DNA of 49,875 bases from Halieaceae bacterium (GTDB lineage Bacteria; Pseudomonadota; Gammaproteobacteria; Pseudomonadales; Halieaceae): positions 1-49,875 of the forward strand of contig JABIZW010000208.1 of the NCBI GenBank assembly GCA_018666295.1. Direction: 5' to 3'. Below are positions 16,912 through 25,297 of this stretch, piece after piece (the stretch's first letter is position 1; each line of letters begins with the position of its first letter). Made by a program: the position numbers and the translations under genes. The notes beneath the pieces are model-generated. The model worked only from the letters and a program-made list of their open reading frames with translations, did not search any database and had not been told where the DNA came from.

Positions 16912-18258
16912 ATGTTGAAAAAGGTACTCATTGCAAACCGCGGTGAGATTGCACTGCGCATTTTGCGCGCCTGTCGCGAGTTGGATATTCCGACGGTTGC
17001 CGTGCACTCCACTGCAGACAGTCATCTAAAACACGTGCGACTTGCCGATGAGGCCGTGTGTATTGGACCGGCGCAATCGACCCAAAGTTACCTTCAAGCG
17101 CCCGCTATCTTAAGCGCTGCGGAAGTGACGGGTGCCGACGGTATACACCCTGGTTATGGTTTTTTGTCGGAGAATGCGGACTTTGCAGAGCAAGTAGAGC
17201 GCAGCGGTTTTAAGTTTATCGGCCCTCGGTCTGAGACCATTCGACTGATGGGCGATAAAGTGTCCGCAAAGCACCAGATGCGCAGGTCAGGGGTCCCCAC
17301 CGTTCCGGGTTCTGAAGGTGCGTTACCGGATGATCCCGAGGAAGTGCTGCGAATTGCCAGAGACATTGGCTATCCGGTGATTGTAAAGGCGGCCGCGGGC
17401 GGCGGCGGCCGCGGGATGAGAGTGGTGCACAACGAAGAAGTGTTGCTGTCATCCATTGAGGTGACGAAATCTGAGGCCGCAGCAGCATTTGGCTCGCCCG
17501 TCGTCTACATGGAAAAATTTTTGCAGCGGCCGCGACACGTCGAGATACAGATTCTCGCGGATGGACAAGGCCACGCGGTGCACTTAGGTGATCGAGATTG
17601 CTCGCTGCAACGGCGTCACCAAAAAATTATCGAAGAGGCGCCGGCGCCTGGTATTCCCCAAGCACTACGAGAGGAAGTGGGTAACGCCTGTGTACAGGCT
17701 TGTATCGATATGGGCTACACCGGCGCAGGTACGTTCGAATTTCTCTATGAGGATGGGCAGTTTTTCTTTATCGAAATGAATACGCGTATTCAGGTCGAAC
17801 ATCCGGTCACGGAGATGATTACCGGGATTGATATCGTCAAGCAGCAACTCCTTATTGCCGGCGGCCAGCCATTATCGATCACGCAAAACGATGTCAGTTT
17901 TAACGGGCACTCGGTGGAGTGTCGAATCAACGCGGAGGACCCACGGACGTTTATGCCGTCTCCGGGCGTTATTAAGACATTCCACGCGCCCGGCGGTCAC
18001 GGCGTTCGCGTCGATTCTCATATTTACAGTGGTTACGCGGTCCCGCCGCACTATGACAGCTTAATTGGTAAGCTCATCACGCACGGTGACACCCGTGAAA
18101 TTGCACTCAAAAAGATGCGTCAGGCGCTCGATGAGTTTGTGGTTGAGGGTATTAGAACGAACTCTGCCTTACACCGTGAGTTAGTTGTAGATCCATCATT
18201 TGTCGCCGGCGGAGTTAGTATTCACTATCTCGAGAGCAAGCTGGAACATGAGCATTGA
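16912..18258 (+). CDS. accC: Biotin carboxylase subunit of acetyl-CoA carboxylase
   Basis: AccC uses ATP and bicarbonate to carboxylate the biotin on AccB. The 448-residue ATP-grasp protein starts with VLIANRGEIALRILRACREL and has the ATP lid glycine loop AAAGGGGRGMRVV. The catalytic region is also clear: VYMEKFLQRPRHVEIQ, GDRDCSLQRRHQKIIEEAP, EMNTRIQVEHPVTEM and RINAEDP. The GC-rich stretch near 17390-17415 simply encodes the glycine loop. The stop overlaps the prmA start (TTGA). Confidence 0.97.
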   Translation: MLKKVLIANRGEIALRILRACRELDIPTVAVHSTADSHLKHVRLADEAVCIGPAQSTQSYLQAPAILSAAEVTGADGIHPGYGFLSENADFAEQVERSGFKFIGPRSETIRLMGDKVSAKHQMRRSGVPTVPGSEGALPDDPEEVLRIARDIGYPVIVKAAAGGGGRGMRVVHNEEVLLSSIEVTKSEAAAAFGSPVVYMEKFLQRPRHVEIQILADGQGHAVHLGDRDCSLQRRHQKIIEEAPAPGIPQALREEVGNACVQACIDMGYTGAGTFEFLYEDGQFFFIEMNTRIQVEHPVTEMITGIDIVKQQLLIAGGQPLSITQNDVSFNGHSVECRINAEDPRTFMPSPGVIKTFHAPGGHGVRVDSHIYSGYAVPPHYDSLIGKLITHGDTREIALKKMRQALDEFVVEGIRTNSALHRELVVDPSFVAGGVSIHYLESKLEHEH

Positions 18259-19154
18259 GTTCATCTGACTGGCAAGAGTGGGCGTTAGAAACACACTCGC
18301 CGCTGGTTGAACTACTCGAGGAATGGCTCTTTGATCGCGGCGCTTTAGCGGTCTCGCTTGAGGATAATGCGGACGAGCCGTTACTAGAACCGGGGCCGGG
18401 CGAAACACCACTTTGGCAAAACGTAGTGCTGACAGCATTGTTCGCAGGCGACGCTGACCTTTCATCGATCAAAGCGGCCCTGCCTCGCACATTATTGGCG
18501 GAAAACTCCAAGAGTGAGGTCTCGAGGCTTGAGGACCGAGAGTGGACGCGAGTGTGGATGGATGATTTTGCACCCATTCAAATGGGACCTCGGCTGTGGG
18601 TATGCCCCAGTTGGGCTGAGCCGCCTGCTGAAGCCTTGGTTAATGTCATGCTGGACCCAGGGCTTGCCTTCGGCACCGGCACGCATGCCACCACTGCCAT
18701 GTGCCTCGGCGCGTTAGACGCGGCAGTGAGTGGGGGCGAGTCAGTGGTCGACTATGGTTGCGGCTCGGGTATTCTGGCGATTGCGGCGCTGAAGTTGGGC
18801 GCATCCAAAGCCTTGGGCGTTGATAATGACCCCCAGGCCCTGGCTGCCAGTCGAGACAACGCCGCGCGAAATCAGATTAGTACGGATCAATTTGATGTGG
18901 TGATGCCTGAGGACGACTTGCTCTCGGCGTGGTCGAACGCCGCGAGTGTTGTGGTTGCCAATATCTTGGCAGGCCCACTGCTTTCGCTGGCGCACGAGCT
19001 GATTGAACTGACGGCTCCAGGTGGGCGACTGCTGCTGACAGGGGTATTGGAGGAACAGGCTGCTAAGTTGATCGAGCACTACGAGCATGTGGGCTTGGAC
19101 GTCGCCGATCGGCGCGACGGTTGGGTCCTGCTCTCGGGTGTAAAGCCGGCCTAA
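18255..19154 (+). CDS. prmA: Ribosomal protein L11 methyltransferase
   Basis: PrmA trimethylates lysines and the N-terminus of ribosomal protein L11. The N-terminal ferredoxin-like substrate domain reads WALETHSPLVELLEEWLF to EPGPGETPLW. The Rossmann methyltransferase domain has GLAFGTGTHATTAMCL, VVDYGCGSGILAIAAL (SAM motif I) and the motif IV-like VVANILAGPL. The start is a TTG at 18255 in a TTGA overlap with accC; no ATG or GTG nearby fits the family N-terminus. Its TAA stop interlocks with the stop of the convergent DUF2333 gene. Confidence 0.95.
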   Translation: MSSSDWQEWALETHSPLVELLEEWLFDRGALAVSLEDNADEPLLEPGPGETPLWQNVVLTALFAGDADLSSIKAALPRTLLAENSKSEVSRLEDREWTRVWMDDFAPIQMGPRLWVCPSWAEPPAEALVNVMLDPGLAFGTGTHATTAMCLGALDAAVSGGESVVDYGCGSGILAIAALKLGASKALGVDNDPQALAASRDNAARNQISTDQFDVVMPEDDLLSAWSNAASVVVANILAGPLLSLAHELIELTAPGGRLLLTGVLEEQAAKLIEHYEHVGLDVADRRDGWVLLSGVKPA

Positions 19155-20218
19155 CCCTGTGCCAATAGTTCTCTGAGGTCGATCAGTGCGGCGTTCGCGC
19201 GCGAAAGATAACTCGCCATGACCAAGGAGTGATTGGCCCAAATTCCGAAACCTGACCCGTTGAGAATGACTGGACTCCAGACCGTTTGTTGGGTCGTTTC
19301 GAGCTCACGAATAATCTGACGGAGGCTGACAGCCGCATTTTTTTGTGCGAGAACCTCAGCAAAATCGACCTCAGCCGCTTTCAAGTAGTGGATCAGTGCA
19401 AAAGCTGCACCTCGTGATTCGAAGTAGACATTATCCACTTCATGCCAAGGTGTTTTTACAATAAATTCGCTCGTTTCACGCGTTGACTGGGTCGCCGCTG
19501 TATCACCCGCTAAGTCAGTATTAGCGCGACGCTGTCCCACGCTGGCGGACAGTCTTTGAGACAAACTGCCAAGACGCTTTTCAACCATGCCCAACCAAAA
19601 ACTCAGGTTGTCGGCACGCGCATAGAACTGAGCACCATCTTCACCTTGTTTTGGCAGTCGATTGAGGTAGGCCTCCAAGTACCGGCGTGCGTCGCGATAT
19701 TGTGATTCAGTAGACGGGAGTACCCAACTGGAGTTCTGGAAGTTGATTCGTGGCTCTGCCAACGTCAGGTCGACATCTTCTTGGGACTGGGACTGCGAGC
19801 GACTTAATACTTCGCGTAGGGCTCGCGCCAAGTCGCGAGACTGAATCAAAGCACCATATTCCCAGCTGGGCATGTTGTCTAAAAAAGCCCCTGGTGGCAC
19901 AACATCATTACTGATGTATCCCCCCTTTTTTTCAAGTAAAAGACGCGTTACCTCTAAAAGAGCCGATGTAGTGGCGGAGCCTGTGACGAGTGATTGGGAA
20001 GACTGGAGGTAGTCGGCTCGATTTTCAACCACATCGAAAGCGGCTGGCGGCCAGCTCCAGTACACGCCAAGGCCTATTACCACGAGCGCGTAAGCGGCGA
20101 AGACCCCTGTGACCATTCGCCGCCCACCCTTGCTGCGCAACAGACTCAGTGAATCACCTTCGGGAAGAAATCCGCGAATGCTTGCTAACGCCTGTGAAAA
20201 ACGAGCTCTAAGTGTCAT
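19151..20218 (-). CDS. DUF2333 family inner-membrane protein
   Basis: A 355-residue protein with a cytoplasmic basic N-terminus (GGRRMV), a single transmembrane helix at about residues 36-55, and a large presumably periplasmic helical domain. It contains GGYISNDVVPPGAFLDNMPS and FNNSSW-like (INFQNSSWVLPSTE) segments that I recognise as typical of the proteobacterial DUF2333 family. The function of the family is unknown. It is convergent with prmA (shared CTAA at the stops) and lies 33 bp upstream of nothing obviously related: the PCuAC gene ends just before its start codon on the same strand. Confidence 0.8.
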   Translation of the reverse strand: MTLRARFSQALASIRGFLPEGDSLSLLRSKGGRRMVTGVFAAYALVVIGLGVYWSWPPAAFDVVENRADYLQSSQSLVTGSATTSALLEVTRLLLEKKGGYISNDVVPPGAFLDNMPSWEYGALIQSRDLARALREVLSRSQSQSQEDVDLTLAEPRINFQNSSWVLPSTESQYRDARRYLEAYLNRLPKQGEDGAQFYARADNLSFWLGMVEKRLGSLSQRLSASVGQRRANTDLAGDTAATQSTRETSEFIVKTPWHEVDNVYFESRGAAFALIHYLKAAEVDFAEVLAQKNAAVSLRQIIRELETTQQTVWSPVILNGSGFGIWANHSLVMASYLSRANAALIDLRELLAQG

Positions 20219-20251
20219 TTAATACCGATTCCTCTTGCGACAGTGGCCACC

Positions 20252-20698
20252 TTAATGGTGTTTCATCGACGCGCGATGTTTGGTGACAGAGAATTCATTG
20301 CACACCGGCGCATTGTTCTCCAGCGTAAAGCAGATGTCGATGCTTTGTGCGTCGGTGAGAGGCTCACTGAGCTTCATCAACATAATATGCGTGCCGCCCG
20401 GCGTGAGATGAGTACGCTCACCGGCGTTAAGCGTCAGCTTTGGTACCGGCCGCATTGTTGCGCGATCTCTCTCAATGCGCGTTTCGTGAACTGACGTGTG
20501 TGCGGTAACGTCGCTTGTGACACCCGTAATGACCAAGGTTTCGTTGCTCATATTTTGCAGTGTGGCGTAGGCCGCGGTCATCATTTTTCCAGGAGGTGTT
20601 GCACGTACCCACGCATCAGAAACCGACAGATCGGCCGCCCATGTTTGGGGGCTTAGCGCCAAAACCGACGTTAAAAGAAATAGGGTTTGCTTGTGCAT
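20252..20698 (-). CDS. PCuAC-type periplasmic copper chaperone
   Basis: PCuAC proteins bind Cu(I) in the periplasm and help load the CuA/CuB sites of cytochrome c oxidase. The copper motif H-x10-M-x21-H-x-M is exact: His in SVHETRI, Met in ATMRPVP, and the final HIM. I place the start at the ATG at 20698, which has GAGG upstream and opens a clean signal peptide (HKQTLFLLTSVLALSPQTWA, cleaved before ADLSV). The open frame extends to 20764 but that would run into dsbD without a signal sequence at the front. It lies 49 bp downstream of dsbD and is likely co-transcribed. The 148-residue length is typical. Confidence 0.9.
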   Translation of the reverse strand: MHKQTLFLLTSVLALSPQTWAADLSVSDAWVRATPPGKMMTAAYATLQNMSNETLVITGVTSDVTAHTSVHETRIERDRATMRPVPKLTLNAGERTHLTPGGTHIMLMKLSEPLTDAQSIDICFTLENNAPVCNEFSVTKHRASMKHH

Positions 20699-20747
20699 CG
20701 TACGCCTCGTGTATTGCTTCGTGTCTACACGTAAAAAAATGGGGTGC

Positions 20748-22481
20748 TCATCGCGCATTTTCAATGGCGCTTAGCACGATATCTCGAGTTAACAGCTGGG
20801 GCAGAATAATCGGTTCGCTGCCTTTTCCCCGAGGATACATGACGTAAAGAGGGATGCCGCTTCTTCCGTGTGATTTCACAAAGGCCCCAATATCAGCATC
20901 GTAGTCTGTCCAGTCTGCAATCATGTAAGGGATATCGGCACTGATAAATGCCTGCTCTACTTCGGTCGTGAACAGCACAGCCGCCTCGTTAGCAAGGCAC
21001 GTGATGCACCAGTCTGCAGTCACATCCACGAAAATAGGGTCACCACGGTTTACGTGGTCGTCCAGAGCAGCCGCGGACCAGGCAATTTGCCCGTCAGCAA
21101 GCGCGCGCGACGAGGTGGTTTGGTCCGATGTGTTTGTTGCAGGGACGGCCAATACTATTGCGCCGAGGAGCAGAAAAACAGCGGCGACTTTTCTAATGAG
21201 ACTCTGGCCGTACAGGTAGGCCGCAAGAGCGACTAATACCAGTCCCGCGAGTGCCATTGCCATCGTGTTAACGCCGCTTTGATTGCCGGCTACCCAAAGA
21301 AGCCAAACGGCGGTGAGATAGAGCGGAAACGCCAGTATGTTCTTTGCTGTATCCATCCAGGCGCCGGGCTTGGGCAGCAACTTGACCATGGCGTTACTGT
21401 AGCTCAGCAGTACCATAGGGAAAGCCATGCCGGCGCCGAGGGCTGCGAAAACAAGCAATGTAATCGCGATCGGCTGCGTCAAAGCATAGCCCAGTGCGCT
21501 GCCCATAAATGGCGCAGTACAGGGGCTGGCAACAACCACGGCGAGAACACCTGTAAAAAAACTACCCGCGTCACCCTCACGCTCGGTAAGCGACTGTCCC
21601 ATATTCATCATCGATGTACCGAAGTGAATAAGGCCGTTAAGACTCAATCCCATCACCGTAAAGAGGTAGGCAAGCGCAATCACAAATCCCGTATTTTGTA
21701 ACTGAAAGCCCCATCCTATGAGCTTTCCCGTTTGTTGTATGGCGACTAAAACGCTCGCAATCGCAACGAAGCTTATGACCACTCCGGCGGCGTACACGAG
21801 GCTTGCTCGGCGATGCGTTTGCGCACTCCCGCGTGTGAAGCTCAGCGCTTTGAGGGAAAGAATTGGGAACACGCAGGGCATAATATTGAGGATCACCCCG
21901 CCTAAAAACGCAAAGACGATGGCGGCTATTAGGCTGGGTTCAGTCTCGTTCGAGTTTGTGTCTGGCGTTGAGCCGCTGGTAAGCGGTTCAAGGGTGCCTG
22001 GACGAATGTCTCCCGAGTCCATGTGCCAGAGAAACGATTTGGTCTCCGGTGGGTAGCAAAGCCCGGCATCGGCACACCCCTGATAGGTGATCTTGAGCTC
22101 AATCAGTTCGGCGCGTTCGGCCAGATTGAGGCTAGCATCGAGTGCACCGTAGTACACCTCGACATCACCAAAAAACTCATCCGTCTTTGCAAGTCCTGGT
22201 GCAATCGCCAGCTGCGTATCAATCGGTCCTTGCATGGAGCGCGCACGTGCCTTGAACGCGTGACGGTACAGGTAGTACTCCGGTGCAATGACCCACTGCA
22301 GAAGCACCTGCTGATCACCATCAGCCACCATGTCTAGGCGGTAGGCGTCATCGACCGGAAGAAATTGTGTCTGCTGTTGCGTGTAGGCGGACAGCGCGTT
22401 TTGCCCCAGCGCCGCCAAGGGTAACCACGCAAGCATGACAAGAAGCAGTCGACTAACGATTGTTGATCTTGAGCGTTTCAT
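20748..22481 (-). CDS. dsbD: Thiol:disulfide interchange protein DsbD
   Basis: DsbD moves electrons from cytoplasmic thioredoxin to periplasmic thiol proteins, keeping isomerases and metallochaperones reduced. All three modules are present in 577 residues. After a signal peptide (to about residue 26) comes a DsbD-alpha domain with C136 and C142. The membrane domain has about eight helices with C203 in MPCVFPIL and C321 in ASPCTAPF. The C-terminal thioredoxin-like domain has C492-x-x-C495 in ADWCITCLANE. The PCuAC gene follows directly, so DsbD may keep copper ligands or the CuA-site cysteines reduced during oxidase assembly (inference). Confidence 0.95.
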   Translation of the reverse strand: MKRSRSTIVSRLLLVMLAWLPLAALGQNALSAYTQQQTQFLPVDDAYRLDMVADGDQQVLLQWVIAPEYYLYRHAFKARARSMQGPIDTQLAIAPGLAKTDEFFGDVEVYYGALDASLNLAERAELIELKITYQGCADAGLCYPPETKSFLWHMDSGDIRPGTLEPLTSGSTPDTNSNETEPSLIAAIVFAFLGGVILNIMPCVFPILSLKALSFTRGSAQTHRRASLVYAAGVVISFVAIASVLVAIQQTGKLIGWGFQLQNTGFVIALAYLFTVMGLSLNGLIHFGTSMMNMGQSLTEREGDAGSFFTGVLAVVVASPCTAPFMGSALGYALTQPIAITLLVFAALGAGMAFPMVLLSYSNAMVKLLPKPGAWMDTAKNILAFPLYLTAVWLLWVAGNQSGVNTMAMALAGLVLVALAAYLYGQSLIRKVAAVFLLLGAIVLAVPATNTSDQTTSSRALADGQIAWSAAALDDHVNRGDPIFVDVTADWCITCLANEAAVLFTTEVEQAFISADIPYMIADWTDYDADIGAFVKSHGRSGIPLYVMYPRGKGSEPIILPQLLTRDIVLSAIENAR

Positions 22482-22490
22482 CCACTTTCC

Positions 22491-22844
22491 TTATCTGTGA
22501 TAGCGGAGTCTCGTGCCATAGTCGAGTGAGAGCCGTATCTCGTCCGGATTGAGTTCGTCCGGAAAGTAGACTCCCGAGACCTTCGCGTCGAGTAGGCTCG
22601 CCCCCTCAAGGTTAGTCTCTCTAAAATCAATACCCGACAAATCGCAATTCCGGAAATACGCGTTTGAGAAATCCAATCCTCTCGCGTTCATTTTTCGCAG
22701 ATCACGGCCTCGGTAGTCGCCGCCCGACAACTGTAAATTGTCCATTTTATCGCGCTGCTTGTTAAAACTGTCGACATCTTCATGCCGCAATAGTTGGTAA
22801 AGAGGATCAGTTTTAACCTCGGGCTTTAGTTCACGCTTACTCAT
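22491..22844 (-). CDS. Small pentapeptide-repeat protein
   Basis: A 117-residue protein with no signal peptide. Residues about 36-92 contain pentapeptide repeats of the A(D/N)LXX type, seen as LQLSGGDYRGRDLR, LDFSNAYFRNCDLSG and IDFRETNLEGASLLDA, which should form a short right-handed quadrilateral beta-helix. The N-terminal 35 residues are charged (KRELKPEVKTDPLYQLLR). Small proteins like this occur widely in gammaproteobacteria without known function. It is far too short to be a Qnr-like gyrase-protection protein. It sits nine bases upstream of dsbD and 17 bases after the PfkB kinase gene on the same strand. Confidence 0.8.
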   Translation of the reverse strand: MSKRELKPEVKTDPLYQLLRHEDVDSFNKQRDKMDNLQLSGGDYRGRDLRKMNARGLDFSNAYFRNCDLSGIDFRETNLEGASLLDAKVSGVYFPDELNPDEIRLSLDYGTRLRYHR

Positions 22845-22861
22845 ACCGTGCTCCTAGTGTT

Positions 22862-23869
22862 CTAACGCTGGGCTTCAAAATGGGCATCTCTGAGCGCATG
22901 GCTGGTCTCAAGACTCAATCGCGGACCGGCTTGGCACACCACAGCGCCGGCAGCTTTAGATGCAAACTCACAAGCCTCAAGCATATCGGTTCCTGCCCAT
23001 AAGGCATAAAAGAAAGCGCCCGCAAACATGTCACCTGCGCCGTTGGTGTTGACGGCATTAACCGGTTGAGCGGGCACGTGGTGTTGCTGGGTCCCGTCAT
23101 ACAAAAGGGCACCCTCGGCGCCTCGGGTAACGACAAAGCGCTGACTGACCGTCTTCAGTTTCTCGACAGCGGTTTGCAAATTATCCGTTTCAGCCCACTC
23201 GAGCGCTTCAATTTCATTGCAAAAAATAAAGTCGACGCCATCGGCAAGAAGGGCGTTCATGTTGTCTCTGAAAAACGTCACCATTCCTGGGTCGGAAAAG
23301 CTAACAGCGACCTTTCTGCCGTTCGCCTGCGCGACTTGTTTCGTTTTCAGTGCCGCTTGGTGGCCTGTTGGTGAGGTGACAAGATAGCCCTCAAGATAAA
23401 CCCATTGAGCATTTGCAATCGCAAGATCATTAACCTCTGAGACCGACAGCGTCTCCGATACGCCCAAAAAGGTGTTCATACTGCGCTCAGCGTCGGGCGT
23501 GATAAGCACTAAGCATTTTCCTGTGGTGCCTGATCGGCGCTCACCAAGGAAGCCATGCGCCACGCCACAGGCGTCGAGATCTGCAATATAAACATTGCCA
23601 TCTTCATCGTCGGCAACCAAGCAACTCATGTACGTCGGGGCTCCAAATTGCGAGGCTGCAATCACGCTGTTACCGGCACTGCCACCACAGGCATGGTGTG
23701 CCTGACTAAGACTTGCGGCTAGATGACGTTTGATCTCTCGCTGACGATTTTCGTCGACCAGCGTCATCGTGCCTTTTTCAATGCCCAATTGGTCTAGATC
23801 CTGGTCTGAAACAGTCACTTCAGTATCGACTAAGGCGGCGCCTATGGCGTAAACGAATTTTTCTGACAC
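22862..23869 (-). CDS. PfkB-family carbohydrate kinase, adenosine-kinase-like
   Basis: A 335-residue ribokinase-fold enzyme. The N-terminus has the substrate lid (YAIGAALVDTEVTV) and GGSAGNSVIAASQFGA. The C-terminal signature is NTNGAGDMFAGAFFYAL with the catalytic Asp in GAGD. The first residue of the usual DTxGAGD motif is Asn here, which is outside the catalytic position. Overall it looks like the gammaproteobacterial proteins usually annotated as adenosine kinase, which would return adenosine to AMP. Substrate cannot be decided from sequence alone; other nucleosides or sugars are possible. The divergent Nudix gene begins 137 bp away with no clear promoter match between. Confidence 0.82.
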   Translation of the reverse strand: MSEKFVYAIGAALVDTEVTVSDQDLDQLGIEKGTMTLVDENRQREIKRHLAASLSQAHHACGGSAGNSVIAASQFGAPTYMSCLVADDEDGNVYIADLDACGVAHGFLGERRSGTTGKCLVLITPDAERSMNTFLGVSETLSVSEVNDLAIANAQWVYLEGYLVTSPTGHQAALKTKQVAQANGRKVAVSFSDPGMVTFFRDNMNALLADGVDFIFCNEIEALEWAETDNLQTAVEKLKTVSQRFVVTRGAEGALLYDGTQQHHVPAQPVNAVNTNGAGDMFAGAFFYALWAGTDMLEACEFASKAAGAVVCQAGPRLSLETSHALRDAHFEAQR

Positions 23870-24006
23870 AAATTTTCCAAGTAAATGTAGTCACAGTAGC
23901 TCTCTAGTATCGCACGCTCCCTTGTCAGGTTCATTAACTTGTCTTGATTGTAATCAGACAGATTCAATGAGATTTATGTAAACTTGAGACACACAAGAGG
24001 TGTTCA

Positions 24007-24618
24007 GTGTTCCTAAGTTTTCAACAGATGATCGAGGTGCTCGGCAAGGTCTCGCCGCCGGCCGTTTCCGTTGTGTCCAAACGCGCTGCGGTGGCCATTG
24101 GGTTGCGGGATGGGTCTTCGGGTCCTGAGATGCTAATGATTCAGCGCGCGGTGAAAGAGGGCGACCCCTGGTCGGGCCACATGGGATTTCCTGGTGGACG
24201 AAAAGACCCCGGCGATGCCAGCGATTTGGGCTGCGCAAAGCGTGAAACGTGGGAGGAAGTGGGTCTCGATTTAGACGCGTACGGTGAGCTCATTTGCCAG
24301 CTGTCTGATGTCAATACGGGGTGGCGTGCTGACCGACCTGAGATGCTGGTGGCGCCGTTTGTCTTTGTTATTAACGATTATCCGGAGCTCGCACTGAACC
24401 ATGAGGTTGACGATACAGTCTGGATCCCCATTCATTTTTTAATGGATGACGTCAATCGAGCGCGTCATCAATGGGAATGGCGCGGTGAGACGCTTGAGTC
24501 TGACGCCTTTACTTTTGACCAGCGGCTGATATGGGGGCTGTCGTTGATGATGATTGACGAATTGTTAGACCTTGTTGGTCGGCGTCAGAATCGAGCCACG
24601 CACGTCACACGGGCCTAG
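24007..24618 (+). CDS. Nudix hydrolase, CoA-pyrophosphatase-like
   Basis: A 203-residue Nudix enzyme. The Nudix box is GGRKDPGDASDLGCAKRETW followed by EEVGLDL, preceded by SGHMGFP, as in the NudL/YeaB group that cleaves CoA and its derivatives to 3',5'-ADP and phosphopantetheine. The upstream UPF0035-type element typical of CoA pyrophosphatases is only partly recognisable, so another pyrophosphate substrate is possible. The start is a GTG at 24007 with AGAGG six bases upstream; an in-frame ATG at 24028 is the alternative. It converges on the exported NTR-like protein with a four-base gap. Confidence 0.85.
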   Translation: MFLSFQQMIEVLGKVSPPAVSVVSKRAAVAIGLRDGSSGPEMLMIQRAVKEGDPWSGHMGFPGGRKDPGDASDLGCAKRETWEEVGLDLDAYGELICQLSDVNTGWRADRPEMLVAPFVFVINDYPELALNHEVDDTVWIPIHFLMDDVNRARHQWEWRGETLESDAFTFDQRLIWGLSLMMIDELLDLVGRRQNRATHVTRA

Positions 24619-24622
24619 CTGT

Positions 24623-25297
24623 CTAGCGCTCGCTGTCCTCATCGGGCGAGAATCCACGCAAAAAACTGCGTGAGTCTTTTTTTAACGCTTCGAGTTCTGG
24701 GTCTTCTTTTGTGGCTTCAATCAATGAATCTAGGCTTGCCCATCCTTTGAGGTAGGCAGTGATATGGCCAATCAGCACCGGAGTCATCTTTGGGCTCTGA
24801 GCATAACGTGGCATGCCTGGAACGAGGTTGCCCGAGGCGCGAAGCCCCTCGACTTTCAGCCAATAGCCTCCGCAGTTTGACAATGCATAGTCGCCCACTC
24901 GGCCGTAACTCAGGTTAGGTGTTGATGGATTAAACCCGTCGACGGGAACCTCAGTGAGTCTTCGTAGGGCGAAAATAAACCGCTGACCTTTTGCAAATTC
25001 GGCCACGTCGGGACGGCAATAATCACCGGTCTTAAGCCAAACACGAGGCGCCGTGGCCCAGTCGGGGCCGGTGAGTGTGACATCAACATCAATGTCGATT
25101 GCGTTTCCCTTTACGCGTCCGACTGTACCCAGTACGACGAGGTCCGTCGTGGGTGCAACCTCTGAAAAACTGCCTTGCCAAAGACACTCACAGGCACTTG
25201 ATAGTGGGCTCGAAACCGACATTACAAGGGCGATAAACAGTTTCCTGATCTGACTGTCAATCGGCATTAGCTGTCGGGTCATAGCCGCACCGATCAT
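24623..25297 (-). CDS. Exported Cys-rich protein with NTR/TIMP-like pattern, function unknown
   Basis: A 224-residue secreted protein. After a hydrophobic signal segment (about residues 18-34) the mature part would begin at or near C36-E-C38. A beta-rich stretch follows (DLVVLGTVGRV, IDIDVDVTL), then C94 and C142. A CxC at the mature N-terminus plus two distal cysteines and an OB-like strand pattern recall netrin/TIMP-like (NTR) domains; this is inference. The C-terminus is charged and helical. The ATG at 25297 overlaps the hemB stop (ATGA), so it is translated with the heme genes, though no heme-related motif is visible. Confidence 0.65.
   Translation of the reverse strand: MIGAAMTRQLMPIDSQIRKLFIALVMSVSSPLSSACECLWQGSFSEVAPTTDLVVLGTVGRVKGNAIDIDVDVTLTGPDWATAPRVWLKTGDYCRPDVAEFAKGQRFIFALRRLTEVPVDGFNPSTPNLSYGRVGDYALSNCGGYWLKVEGLRASGNLVPGMPRYAQSPKMTPVLIGHITAYLKGWASLDSLIEATKEDPELEALKKDSRSFLRGFSPDEDSER

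Noticed and set aside
17385..17420. GC-rich repeat-like stretch
   Set aside because: It encodes the Gly-rich ATP loop of AccC and is explained by protein constraint.
23870..24006. Divergent promoters between the PfkB kinase and Nudix genes
   Set aside because: Several AT-rich hexamers exist on both strands, but no pair has both good sequence and spacing.
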